Assembly: GCF_028372415.1 (NCBI RefSeq)
Contig: NC_092875.1
Coordinates: forward strand, 355,066,233-355,130,232
From: Notamacropus eugenii
Lineage: Eukaryota > Chordata > Mammalia > Diprotodontia > Macropodidae
DNA: 64,000 nt
Reading direction: 5' to 3'
A program made the position numbers and the translations under genes. The notes under the pieces were generated by a model that saw only the letters and a program-made list of their open reading frames with translations, ran no database searches and was not told the origin of the DNA. Of the stretch, positions 1 through 10,230 are shown piece after piece (position 1 is the first letter of the stretch; each line of letters starts with the position of its first letter).

Positions 1-460
1 GTCACAGATAGGAGCAACAAATGATGATTAATAGGAAAGAAAAAATTGGTGTAAGGGATGGAGCAGGTAGAAGAAAAAACAAGGGGGGGGGAAACAGGCT
101 ATTTAATTTATAGATCATAAGTATCTGTCAAGTTCTTTATTTTACTACCTTATTATTATTATTAAAGAGAAGGTGAAAGCAAGGAGAGGAAAAAGCTCAG
201 GATGAGATAGAAATACACAATTAACAGACGTAGCCATGAATCTGAATGGCATAAATTCACATATGAGTAGATTGGATATTAGAGATGTAAATTGGTTCAA
301 AATAAGGAAGACTAGAAATAAAATAAATCATGTTAATAATGTAAATAAATTTTAAAATACTTATATCAATAGGTACTGAAAATGCTGTTGACAAAGGATA
401 GTACCTACTTTTTGTTAAAGACACAATAAAGCATAGTAATAAAGGGGCTTTTTCTTAATG
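1..460. other. A/T-rich sequence, nothing recognised
   Basis: No coding frame or repeat family could be recognised apart from a short (TTA)n run near 152-166. The stretch just before the L1 fragment at 460 may be further decayed L1, but I cannot align it with confidence. Confidence 0.4.
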
Positions 461-690
461 GATCCTATATTCTCAATTTAATACACAAAACAAACATTTT
501 ATGTAATAGGCACAAGTTAAAGGCATTTCTAATAAGGTCATAGGTAAAGCAAAGATGCCTATTATCACCATTATTATTTAGCATTGTCCTAAAACTGCCA
601 GCTCTACAATAAAATAAGAAAGAACATTTGAGAGTATAAACCCATTCAAATAGGAGACAAAATGATCACTTTTTTCAGATGATAAGAAGT
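460..690 (+). pseudogene. L1 ORF2 fossil, reverse transcriptase part
   Basis: The plus strand resembles the L1 ORF2 reverse transcriptase region that leads to the FADD catalytic box: it reads like 'gcaaagatgcctattatcacc', then a conserved asparagine/isoleucine-rich helix, then 'ttttttcagatgataag' where the catalytic FADD motif should be. The box is lost by frameshift. This is the first piece of an L1 copy that continues in order at 1290-1700, 2160-2465 and 2755-3485. Confidence 0.7.
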
Positions 691-960
691 TCTTTTTGAA
701 AGTTTTATTGATGTATTTTGTTTTTACATTACACGTAGGTTATTCTCACTTTTTGAGAGGTCTCTTGCAACAAAGTAAAATTTTACGTTAAAACTACTAA
801 TTCATTGGTCTCATCTGAAAATTTATTCAACATTTCACCTCTATTTTTACAAGTTTTTTCTTCTTTTCCTTATTTTACCTTTTAATTTATGATTATATTA
901 AGGTCACATTGTCATTTTATCCCATTGCCTCATCTACCTATGAGCAATAAATCCTCTGTT
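690..960 (-). repeat. Probable L1 3'-region fragment inserted in the older L1
   Basis: The stretch opens with 'aaagttttattgatgt' followed by 'tttgtttttacatta'. The same opening recurs at about 17252. It resembles, in reverse orientation, the 3' end of a common marsupial L1-related repeat. It interrupts the plus-strand L1 ORF2 fossil, so it inserted later. Family assignment is from memory of the pattern only. Confidence 0.35.
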
Positions 961-1290
961 TAGCTTTTTTAAAAATTTTTTGCAAAGTTTGGACATGACT
1001 AAACAACAACTTCCCTTTCAGAGCTTCAGTTTTGCTATCTGTTAAATGAAAGAGTTGAATGAGATGATCCCCAGTTTGGATCTGGATTAACCCTCCCTCC
1101 AATCCTGTGGTGCTTCAAAGGAAAGTGAAGGGAGGGCATTTCAAAAAGCATCAGCCTGGCTCCCCAGTGGTGGCACTGTCCACACTAACATTTATATTTA
1201 TTATTTCCTTACTTCTTATTTCTTTCCCTTCCCTCACTCTACCGAAAAAAAAGAGACAAAAAACTTTTTTTTTGTGACTATTCATATGCA
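960..1290. other. Mostly unassigned; MIR-like scrap near 1015-1090
   Basis: A short segment ('gcttcagttttgctatctg' then a run resembling 'gagatgatcc') looks like the middle of a MIR-type CORE-SINE in plus orientation. The rest shows no recognisable feature. Confidence 0.35.
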
Positions 1291-1700
1291 TAGTTAAGCA
1301 AAAATAATTTCCTCAAGAAAACTTTAAAGAGTCAATTAAAATTAATTGAGGCAATTAATAAATTCAGCAAAGTTTCATGATGGAAAATAAATCCATATGA
1401 AGTATCAACATCTGTATAATACCAAAAATACTAGAAAGAAGTTAGAAAAAGTGTATTTTACCAAGATACATTCAGAGTTTGTATTAATTAAAACCAATCT
1501 CTGCAGAAATAAGAAAGACCAAAATAATTTGACAATTGATTGCTCATGCATAGATCTAAACCAATAGGATGAAAATGACAATATGGCCTATTTTAATTTA
1601 CCTATTCAGTATGAAAGCAAATTACTAAAAGATTATTCCATAGAGTTAAATTTCTTTTACAAAATATGTCACATATATAGAAAAAAAGACCAAAAATCTC
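1290..1700 (+). pseudogene. L1 ORF2 fossil, post-RT part
   Basis: Continuation of the L1 copy that starts at 460. The translated order of conserved pieces (a stretch like 'INKFSK' followed by 'NCSWI'-like and 'PIYLFS'-like segments, all degraded) follows the L1 ORF2 region downstream of the catalytic box. Many stops and frameshifts are present. It is interrupted at about 1710 by a later L2 fragment. Confidence 0.65.
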
Positions 1701-1711
1701 ACTGATAATAA

Positions 1712-1850
1712 CAGTCAAAAAATATTTATTAAATGCCTGTTATGTGGCAGGCTCTGTACTGAAATCTGGGGATACAAAGAAAAAAAAAGAAAGGCAGTCC
1801 CTGTCCTCAAGGAGTTTATATGGAAGACAGATGGAAAGGTAGAAAGAGAA
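1712..1850 (-). repeat. L2 3'-end fragment
   Basis: Reading plus, it contains 'tatttattaaatgcctgtta', 'tctggggatacaaag' and 'ctcaaggagtttatatgg'. This is the reverse complement of the L2 (CR1/L2 clade) 3' terminal region, which on its own sense strand reads 'gagctccttgagggcaggga' and then '...cttaataaatg'. It is a 5'-truncated copy, as usual for L2. Confidence 0.75.
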
Positions 1851-2160
1851 GGGGTCACCGGAGGGTACCTGATGATGGTCATGTTGTTGAAACCAAGCAG
1901 AGCAGCTGGTGAGAAACAAAGAGGTGGCTGGAACTTCTGAGACCTCTATAAAGTGAGGTTTTGGGAGGAGTCTAGCTCTCTAATGAGAGAGGAGAGGCAA
2001 CTGAGGGCACTGAGAAGGTGTTGAGTACCAAAGCTGCAGCAATCTCCAAGAGACTTTGGATGATGACCTTATCCTGGAGGACACTTGATGTGTTCATGGA
2101 ACTGAAAACAAGCAGAGAAGCTGGTGGGAAATAAAGAAAAGTGGGACGGAAGGGGAGCCT
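1850..2160. other. Unassigned sequence between L1 pieces
   Basis: No family recognised. It contains a loose internal repetition: 'accaagcagagcagctggtgag' near 1892 and 'acaagcagagaagctggtggg' near 2108. The segment is part of the material inserted between two parts of the L1 fossil. Confidence 0.35.
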
Positions 2161-2465
2161 ATCAGTACCTGATCTCAAATTACCTACAAATCAGTCATCA
2201 ATTGAATGATTTGGTCCTGGTTAAAAATATAGAGGTCAATCAATTGAACAGATTCAGAACACATGTAGAGGAGCAAAAGAACACAATAGAAGATGTTTTT
2301 ATGTTTTAGCATCCCCAAGACCCCACTTACTGTGGTAAATATTCTTTATTTGACCAAAATTTCTGGGAAAACTAGTAAAGCATTTTGACCAGATTAGAAA
2401 TGGAGCCTTACCTCACACCATAATATACTCCAAAAGGATGCATGAATTAGAAATCTGAAGCCAGA
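2160..2465 (+). pseudogene. L1 ORF2 fossil, C-terminal region
   Basis: The plus strand keeps the order of L1 ORF2 C-terminal landmarks in decayed form: a piece reading LVLVKN where functional L1 has IWYWLKN, then a segment like 'NRF', then 'ccccaagaccccacttactg' (KDPxYW-like), then 'cctcacaccataatat'. It is broken by stops. A MIR element follows directly at 2470. Confidence 0.7.
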
Positions 2466-2469
2466 TAGC

Positions 2470-2745
2470 TTTTACAGTAGATAGAAGGCTAGTCCTGGAA
2501 TCAGGAAGATCTGAGTAAAAATTCAGTCTCAGATATTTGCTAGCTGTGTGAGCTGAGCAAATCACTTAGTCACTCTTTGCCTCAGTTTCCTGATCTGCAA
2601 AATGGGGTTACTAATAGCACCTACTCTCCAGGGCTGTTGTGAAGTTTAAATGAGATAATAATTGGTAAATCATTTAGCACAATGTCTGGCACATAGTAAG
2701 CCCTACATAAATGTTATCTGTTTATTATTAATTAGAGGAGGAATT
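2470..2745 (+). repeat. MIR-type CORE-SINE, nearly full length
   Basis: tRNA-like head ('agtcctggaatcaggaag'), then 'gctagctgtgtgagctgagc', 'tcagtttcctgatctgcaaa', 'gggctgttgtgaag' and the tail 'tggcacatagtaagccc' with 'taaatgttat'. All MIR landmarks occur in order. It sits inside the L1 fossil, because L1 sequence resumes at 2755. Confidence 0.85.
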
Positions 2746-2754
2746 AAGAAATTA

Positions 2755-3485
2755 CTTTTTAGATCTATGGATATGGGGAGAGATCATGGCCACAAAAAAG
2801 GAGTGGGTTGCAGAAGATAAAACAGACAATTCTGATTATATAAAATGAAAGTATTTTGGCAGAAGCAGGACTAATGCACTTGAAATTAAAAGGAAAACAT
2901 AACTAAGGGGAAAAATTTGTGGCAACTTTCTTTGATAAAAGTATCAGGTCTCATATTTATAGAATATTATGTATAAATGTATCTATATCTATCTTCATAT
3001 ATCTATATCTATCTGCATCTATCTCTCTTTATCTCTCTAGATACCCTGAATTAAATTTATGAGACTAAGAGCCATTCCCTAATAGATAAATGGTCAAAGG
3101 ATAGGAGCAGATAATTTTCAGAGGAAGAGATCTAGGGTATCAATAAACACATGAAACAGTGCTCTAAACCACTAATAAATGGAGACCTGCAAATTAAAGC
3201 AATTTTGAGGTTTCACCTCACAACCATAAAATTGGCAAAGATAACAAAGGAAGAGAATGAAAAATGTTGAAGGTTTTGCCAGAAAGTAGATATACTAATA
3301 CATTGTTGGAGAGGTGAATTTGGAACTCTGCTCAAATAATTACTAAGTTGTGGGTATGTGTGCATACATACATATTCAGACAGATCTTTACACACATTAC
3401 ATATGCATACATATATAAATATATGTATACGTTTATATTTATATAGAGTATCTCTTCAGGGGAATAGTAGAATATTATTCTTTGA
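2755..3485 (+). pseudogene. L1 ORF2 fossil, terminal part
   Basis: Landmarks of the last third of mammalian L1 ORF2 occur in order: a degraded 'agagccattccctaatagataaatgg', 'ggagacctgcaaattaaagc', 'aggtttcacctcaca', 'attggcaaag' and finally 'gaatagtagaatattattc'. A (TATCTA)n microsatellite has grown within it at about 2980-3045. No open frame survives. It closes the L1 copy that begins at 460. Confidence 0.75.
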
Positions 3486-3935
3486 GGAAAGGTACCATTT
3501 TGCCTTTACTTGTGAATTTCTAGCACCTTGTGCATAGTACATTCTAAATGTGTTGACTGGATTGAACTCATTTGAATTCAGTTCAAGATGATTATGAAAT
3601 ACAATATGGGACAGATATATTTTAATGGGAAGAGGGAGCTGGGAAAGAATGAGAATACTGGCATTATCTAGGAAAGCAGAAAACAGTGCAGAGAGCTGTA
3701 GGCAGCCAGTGGGTGGCATAAAGGCACTGGGTACTTGGGGAGAGGTACCATAAGAGAGAGGAACTGCAGAAAATGGAATGAACATATGTCAAAAAGGATA
3801 CTTCCTCCCTTGAGAAACATGCCTAAGATGAGACTTCATGGCATTTTGGAAAGAGCTGTCAGGGAATGAAAAGAAAGCAAGGTGACACAGACATACTCTA
3901 GAGGTTGCAAGGAATATTGAAGCATTTCAGTGAGT
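3485..3935. other. Unassigned; contains one arm of a dispersed duplication
   Basis: No known family recognised. About 3600-3722 is closely related to 4975-5092 ('aaagaatgagaatactg...' then 'gagctgtaggc'), in the same orientation about 1.37 kb away. Confidence 0.4.
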
Positions 3936-4010
3936 AGTAATAATAACAATAGCAGCTTATATATGGTTGATGATAATTGTAATGTAATAATAATAGCTAA
4001 CATATAGGTA
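3935..4010 (-). repeat. MIR-type SINE, first part (split by an RTE-SINE)
   Basis: The A/T-rich end 'taataataatagctaacata' is a typical MIR 3' region in reverse orientation. The element resumes after the SINE insertion at about 4250. Confidence 0.55.
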
Positions 4011-4250
4011 CAAGGCATAGTGGCACAATGGCTAGAGTGCAGGGTCTGGGGTCAGAAAGATTCATCTTCCTGAGTTCAAATTGGTCTCAGAAACTTAGTA
4101 GATGTGTGACCCTGGGCAAGTCACTTAACCTTGTTTGCCTCAGTTTCCTTATCTGTAAAATGAGTGGAGAAGGAAATGGCAAACCATTCTAGTATCTTTG
4201 CTAAGAAAATCCCAAATGGGGTCACAACTGAAAAACAACTGAACAATATA
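4011..4250 (+). repeat. tRNA-derived SINE with RTE-type 3' tail
   Basis: The head is tRNA-like ('agtggcacaatggctagagt', 'tgagttcaaattggtctcag', 'gtgtgaccctgggcaagtca', 'cagtttccttatctgtaaaa'). The tail, 'gagaaggaaatggcaaacca' through 'ggggtcacaactgaaaaaca', is shared with BovB-like RTE elements such as the one ending at 45799. A shared 3' tail is what lets an RTE reverse transcriptase mobilise such SINEs. It interrupts a MIR; flanking repeats resembling 'acatatag' / 'caatatatgg' may be a decayed target duplication. Confidence 0.85.
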
Positions 4251-4500
4251 TGGATAGCACTTAAAGGTTTGAAAAAAATACTTTTTGTATTATCTCATTT
4301 GATTCTCACAAAAACTTAGTGAGATAAGTATTATTATTATCTTTATTTTACAGATAAGAAAAATGAGTCTAACAGAAGTTAAATAGGTTTCCTGGGATAC
4401 ATAGTTATTAAGCAGATACATAGGTATTAAGTACCAGAGGTAGGATTTAAATTCAAGACTTTTGTGTCTAGGTCTAATGATCAATCCACCATGTCACCTA
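4250..4500 (-). repeat. MIR-type SINE, second part
   Basis: In reverse orientation: 'tctcatttgattctcacaa', 'ttttacagataagaaaaatg', 'gtaggatttaaattcaagac' and 'aatccaccatgtcaccta'. These are the core and tRNA-like head of a MIR element running to the left. Its 3' part lies at 3935-4010. Confidence 0.75.
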
Positions 4501-5085
4501 GATGTCTCAGGACAGTTTTGGTTAAGAAAATTCTGAGAGCATCGGTCAAGGGATCCCTGAAGGACAGAGAGCAGTTGTGAGAATGGCTCTACTTGTATGT
4601 TTCTGTGAGCCTGAAGTGTGAGAGAAATATTTTGGGAGGGTGCTAAGTTGGTTTCGGTGGTTGTATGTTAGAGAATGAGAAAGTATTTGTCAATACATGC
4701 CGACAGGTGTGGAGGTAGGGAGTGCTGGAATATGGTATGAAGAAGACTGCCTAGCTGTATTAATGTGACTTGGTTACTTTGCTCAGCCCCCACTTCTAAT
4801 CCCATGTATACCAACAGGATGTGAGTAGTGATGAAAAAGCAGCAAGACTCAGTTCTTTATTATGCAATTTTTTATTGGGGGCTTCTCAGCTCCTCTTGGC
4901 AATGGCTTTGGAAGGAGATTACTTAAGGTGTGTGGCAGATGGGGTGATTAAAATACAGGCTCTCATCACAATGGCATAATAAATTCTGAGTTCAGTTTGC
5001 GTGACTTTTAATGGGGAGAGAGAGTCGAGAAAGAATGAGAATACTGTCATTTTCTGGTAAGGCAGACCACAGTGTGGAGGGCTGT
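4500..5085. other. Unassigned; second arm of the dispersed duplication at 4975-5092
   Basis: No coding sequence or known repeat recognised. The last 110 bases repeat 3600-3722 with perhaps one base in six changed. Confidence 0.4.
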
Positions 5086-5190
5086 AGGCGGTTTACGACC
5101 TTGGCAAATCCCAGGACCTCATGTAAAGTGAGGGAGTTGGACCAGATGATATTTAAAGTTCTTCCTTATATTACCTTTTGGTGATTTCTG
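5085..5190 (+). repeat. MIR-type fragment
   Basis: 'cttggcaaatcccaggacct', 'aagtgagggagttggaccag' and 'atgatatttaaagttcttcc' match the inner part of a marsupial MIR-like SINE in plus orientation. Both ends are missing. Confidence 0.5.
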
Positions 5191-6950
5191 TTTACCCCGC
5201 ATGTTTATGGAATAGATGCTTAATTGCTGCTTCATAGGTAGTCTACTTGATAGGGAGGGAACCACTGAGCCTGAGACATTGTTCCAGGCATCGTCAGCAA
5301 CTGACTCTGTACCATATAATTAAGAAAACTGAATTTTTAATCGTTCAGAAGAGTCTTTAGATGGCTACCCACAGAGCCAACTTTAAAGTCACAACATGGT
5401 AATAGTCTCCTCATTTAATTCATTACCATTCACACTTTTCAGGGGCACCTGAAAAAAAAACCACTTAAAATTTATGATACAATTTTATGACCTCTTTTTT
5501 CTTTGTATTATAGGAATGCCTTTGTTTACATACTTGTGTCTTAAGAGAAATTCAAGCCCTTAAATTAGTAACAGGCTTGAAATTTACACAAGGATGAAGT
5601 AAAATGAATGATAACTATTGGTAGAAGATGACAGGAATAGCTCTATTCTTTCAGAGCTGGAGAGTTTACAGGGATAACATCAAGAACATTTAATGAAGGG
5701 ACATGCCCCAACTATAAAAATAGATTCAGCCTGTGTGTTTCATATCCAAGCAGTAGAAGATAAAGAGCCTTGTCTTAATTATATCCAGGGGCTTGATATA
5801 ATAATGGAAAGGCAGAAAATCATGCTAGCAGAGTGATGTCTATGCATACAATTTAGAAGGAAAAAAATGGGTGTTCTAAAATCAATGCTTAAACAAAGCA
5901 GTGGAGCATATTATTTTAATGATTTCTGGGTTCATTGACAATCAAGTTTCTTCCTAAATTCACATATGCCGTGTCTGGAGGACAAAAGCATGAAATATCT
6001 GTAGGTCTCAGGGAGATGAAGCAATAGTGAAGCGGCATTCACTTTCTAGCTACTTCAGATATATTCCTACTATTACTTATGTCCCTTAATAACTTTCTTT
6101 CAGAAATGATTTTCATTAGAAATTAAATGTGTGAAGTCTTGGTGACATCATAATTTTGTGAAAAGCATGCAATTAATTCACACAAACCTGGTATATCCTT
6201 TTTTCTACTCCTCTAAGCCCGTGCTATCATCAATTATGTCACTGTAGAATCTGTCATGGCTTTACTTTCAAGTGGGAGGGGGAGGGTTGGCAGGGATGGA
6301 GGCATTTTTGGAAGTGGCAACTATCAGTGGAGGGGGAAGGGGAAAAGGGAGAAGAAAAAGAAGGAGGGAGAGTTGCTTCAGGGGGTAGTTGCTGGAAGAA
6401 GACACACGAGGTGTGTATCTCTCAAACCTGTACATGCACTCAGAATAATTGTGACACTGCTTGAGCTTCACTGAGTTTCTTCCTTCCCTTCCCCTTTTCC
6501 TCAGCAGGATTGCTTGCTTGGACCACTACTACTTCTCCAGTTTATCCCTCCTTACTTCAGGGTAGGTCCATGGCAGAGTTTGTAGTAGCAACTGCTTATC
6601 TTACCTCTTCTCTAAGAACTAGCACTCATTTTGACAGCCCTGTACTAAGGTGTTTTTTCATCTCTTCATCTTTAACCTATACATCTTCAATTTGTCCCAG
6701 CTCCTGCAAAGAAAAGGCCAGGAAACCCTGCTTATGTTTTTTTTCTCTACTGCGCAAATGCATCTTAGTTCACTCTTATATGTTTAAAGAGTCACTCTCT
6801 GTAACTTTTTCTTTCTAACAAAGGCCACCAAAAGAAGAATCTCTCAATGGGGACATAGAATAGAAGGGAATCTTAAAAACACTTTGTTACAAGCAATACA
6901 CACCTTAAACAAGCCTCATGAGTGTCATGCTCTTATATCATGGATAAGAA
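5190..6950. other. Repeat-poor sequence, no gene recognised
   Basis: About 1.7 kb without a recognisable repeat. Open frames at 6256-6474 and 6510-6818 look like chance: the first is built on a purine-rich tract (6274-6375, G/A rich) and neither has a known motif. It is single-copy-looking DNA and could hold regulatory sequence, but nothing in the sequence itself proves that. Confidence 0.35.
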
Positions 6951-6954
6951 ATAA

Positions 6955-7150
6955 GGGAGGGGCAGCTAGGTGGCATAGCGGATAAAGCACTAACCCTGGA
7001 CTGATGAGAATGGAGTTCAAATCTGGTCTCAAACACTAGCTATGGGTTGGTGGGCAAGTCGTTTAACTCCAGCTGTCTCCAAAGAAAGAAAGAAGGAGAG
7101 AAAGAAGGAAGGAAGGAAAGAAAGGAAGAAAGAAAGAAGGAAAAAAATCA
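6955..7150 (+). repeat. Marsupial tRNA-derived SINE with (GAAA)n tail
   Basis: It opens with 'ggggcagctaggtggcatag', the diagnostic start of an abundant metatherian SINE, followed by 'ggagttcaaatctggtctca' and 'tgggcaagtcgtttaactcc'. The 3' end passes into a purine tract of GAAA/GAAG units at 7080-7145, a tail that has expanded as a microsatellite. Plus orientation, near full length. Confidence 0.88.
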
Positions 7151-7970
7151 GAGAGAAACTGGGGAATTACATACCATTCTTCAGAACAATAACCAAGGTA
7201 GGTTGATCAGGACTTTGCCCCAGGGTTCCAAATGTTGAAGGTGCAACAGTGTTGCACGTACCCCTCCCCCCACATCCACACACCCACACACCCCTTAGCA
7301 TCATAGAAGCCATTATAGTAGCTAATTCCCTCATCTGCTCCACTAACTTTATCTTAATTAGTTCCTTCATGATTTTCATATCTTTAAATTAATTGCAGGT
7401 CCATATGGGAAGAATCCATAGAGAAATGCCTAGATCAGAGAGGCACACAAGGTGTTCAGGCTTGCAGTCACATTTTTTTCAAACCCTGAGCCTTACGTGG
7501 GTCTAAATAACTCTCTATGGGGAGCCAGTCTTTCACAAGAGTCTAAAGTGGCAGCCATTCTGGTTGTGAGCTCTTTCTCTTCTCTCTGAACTGCCCCCTT
7601 TGCTCACAGTGACAGTTCAGCACCGTACAATTCATGTGGTAGAGACTTGGTGCTCTCCTCTGCTGTAGTGCTGATCCAGCTCCTTGGTCTCAGCTTTGCT
7701 GCTATGGTTCTGTCACTGACTGACCAGCTCCAATCTCTAGCAGTTCTCCTCTCTGCTAGAATCCCTCACTGAAGTCATCTTTAAATCTTAACCTAAGTGA
7801 ACACTGTTTTTGTTAAAATATCAGTGGTTGCTCCTGAAGATCAGGGGAAGTCAGAGGAATGGAAGACCTTGACCCTACTGTATTAGAGAATAGCAAGGTG
7901 TGGAGGTAGGAAGAATGAGGAGTATTCTTGGAATTTTGTGTTGTAGTACAGATCATGTTTTTCCATAGAT
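7150..7970. other. Unassigned sequence
   Basis: Contains a C-rich run at 7261-7295. No feature recognised; a decayed LTR is possible from the pyrimidine-rich composition around 7560-7780, but I could find no TG...CA ends or poly(A) signal to support it. Confidence 0.3.
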
Positions 7971-7974
7971 ACAC

Positions 7975-8072
7975 TGGTACTCCTAATAGTTATATTCAAT
8001 GGCACCATTCCAGTGCTTAGCACAGGATCTGGCATAGCAAGTACTTAATAAATGTTTACTGATTGATTATCT
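7975..8072 (+). repeat. L2 3'-end fragment
   Basis: 'tgcttagcacaggatctggc', 'acttaataaatgtttactg' and 'attgatta' form the typical terminal L2 sequence. Confidence 0.7.
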
Positions 8073-8204
8073 AGAAAGTCACAACATCTGGGACTTTTTA
8101 AAAATCATATTTGGGGCTAGATGAATTCCACATTCTCTTTCAACTTTTAATCTTTGAACTTTCTGATCCTTTTCAGGTTTAATAATCTATGAAACTGCTG
8201 ACCT

Positions 8205-8475
8205 CCAGTTTAAAGCATAGTAACAACAACTGTCATATGAATTAGTAAAGTGGTTTACAGACATTACCTCATTTGAGTTTCACAAAATTCTGTGAAATAG
8301 GAACTATTTTTATCATCATCATTCCCATTTTACAGATGGAGAAGTTGAGATTTCAGAAAGTTTAGTTTAAATGACTTTCCCAGGAATATATAGATAGAAT
8401 CCTAGACAAGATTTGAATCCAGGTCTTCCCAACTACAGTGCCAGAGCTCTACCCACTATGCCACCTGCCCCTTAA
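8205..8475 (-). repeat. MIR-type SINE
   Basis: Reverse orientation: 'ttacctcatttgagtttcac', 'cattttacagatggagaagt', 'tttgaatccaggtcttcc' and 'ctctacccactatgccacct'. Core and tRNA-like head are both present. Confidence 0.8.
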
Positions 8476-8940
8476 AAGAAAAGTGGAAACAACATGCAAT
8501 TCTAGCTGGTCTATTCTTTTCACAGATTCACTGTTTTGAGCAAATAAATTATTAGTGTTACTAAATGTTTAAGGTAATAAAGCAGAAAATATTTTTGGCT
8601 AGAAAAAATACTTTTAAATTAATTAAGCACAGATGTTGATAGTTTTATGTTCTGAGTACATTTTTTTACCAGTCTGGAAACAAAAGAGAAAAAGAATTAT
8701 GATACTTTCAACAGAAACTACAGCAAGCATTTTAAGTGCCCAGTATGTGCAAAATGCTTTTTCAATCAAGCTCAACTGCAATAAATAAGTAAGAAAATGT
8801 TTATTCATATCTATCCTTCCCAATTTCTTAAATGATCTATTTGTCAAGGTAGTTTCAATTAAAATAGGATCCTATTAGAATAAATTCTTTTAGTAGTACC
8901 ACATGGACCTGTGGTGCCATGATTTTTACAACAGGTTGAA
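8475..8940. other. Unassigned A/T-rich sequence
   Basis: Nothing recognised on either strand. Confidence 0.35.
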
Positions 8941-8959
8941 TGATCATTTATGCCAATGT

Positions 8960-9165
8960 TTGAAGCACATAAATGCATATATGTGTATATAATGTCTTGC
9001 TATAGTACATGCATATAGACATGTATTTGTTTGCTGCTTACACATGTGAATACATATGCATATTTTTGTATAAATATGCATCTGTGTATTTATATATGTA
9101 TACATGTATGTATGTGTATGTATGTGTATATGTGTGTATGCACAAATAGATGTATATGCTTGTAA
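8960..9165. repeat. Low-complexity (TATG/TGTA)n tract
   Basis: Imperfect purine-pyrimidine alternation rich in tatgta and tgtgta units. An open frame across it on the minus strand is a product of the repeat and not a gene. Confidence 0.75.
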
Positions 9166-9354
9166 AATGAATATACTGAACTTGTAATGTTTAGGCGTGA
9201 CATCTGAGCAGAGCATCTTGCCAGAAAACTGACCCAAGCTTTAAGTAACTTCTGCATGAAATGAAATGATGACTATTTGATTCTAGTGGATACAGTTTTA
9301 CCAAAAAATCCATAGAACTGAAAAGGATGGGATGAATATATGAATGAATGGAAA

Positions 9355-9480
9355 AGTATTTTAAAAGTCCTTACCATAAGTCAAACACTAGGAAGTTCTG
9401 GGGATGCAAATAGAAAAAAAAAGAGATAGCTTTTGCTTCTGAGGAGCTCACTCTAATTAGGGGAGACAGCACATAAAGGA
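9355..9480 (-). repeat. L2 3'-end fragment
   Basis: Plus strand reads 'aagtcaaacactaggaagtt', 'ctggggatgcaaatag' and 'gaggagctcactctaattag', the reverse complement of a decayed L2 3' end. Confidence 0.65.
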
Positions 9481-10030
9481 AATTTCATCTGCAGGACTGA
9501 TAGAAAAGCCTAGAAGCTCTAAGGATGCAGTGGAAGTTCATCTAATTTAACCTTTTCTCAGTGACCTAAGGGCATGTTAAAAATAGAGCCCAAAAAGTTA
9601 AGACAGGCAAACCTAGACTTGTTTTGTCCTACTAGTGATTTGAAAATGCACAGGGGCAGAAATTTCCCAATGACCAAGCTGTCTGTGATAGAGGTTCTTG
9701 TCTTGGTCTTTGCTGGCTTTCTTAAAGGGACACAAATGTTTCTTCCTTTTTTATGTGGCACAGGCACAACAGAAATCTCTCTTCACATCCTTTTGGATCA
9801 AAGGTGACAAAACAATTTACCAACTCTACCTATTTTAGAGTAAACATGACTATACAGAATAGAGCTGCTTCTTTGGTTTGGGTCATTCTCCCCTCTTCCA
9901 ATTAAAAAAAAAGTGTTGTGTGCATTGATTGGTCTAAAAAGTGAAAATGGATTAAATTAAAAATGTCTTTTGTGAATTTTTCTCAAACTTTGAGACAACC
10001 TATAATATCTTGATATATTTTAATGCCAGG
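9480..10030. other. Unassigned sequence
   Basis: Two overlapping opposite frames (9574-9807 +, 9558-9767 -) have no motif or family resemblance. I take them as chance. Confidence 0.35.
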
Positions 10031-10230
10031 ATTAGCAATAATGATAACTTACATTTAGATGTGACTTTCAGGAATACAAAGTGCTGTACTGTCCTTTTAA
10101 TAATCAGGTAAGGTAGGCAAGGCCTGCTAATGATGAGAACATGAAGCTCAGAGAGACAAAGTGAGCTGTCCAAGGTTTAATGACTATTAGATGGTGGAGC
10201 TGGGACTGATGTCTAGGCCTACTGGATAAT
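10030..10230 (-). repeat. MIR-type SINE
   Basis: 'ataacttacatttagatgtg', 'acatgaagctcagagagac', 'gtccaaggtttaatgacta' and 'ggtggagctgggactgatgt' follow the MIR order in reverse orientation. Confidence 0.7.

Noticed and set aside
6955..7075. tRNA-like sequence
   Set aside because: It is the tRNA-derived head of a SINE with many differences from a functional tRNA and a SINE body and tail attached; not a tRNA gene.
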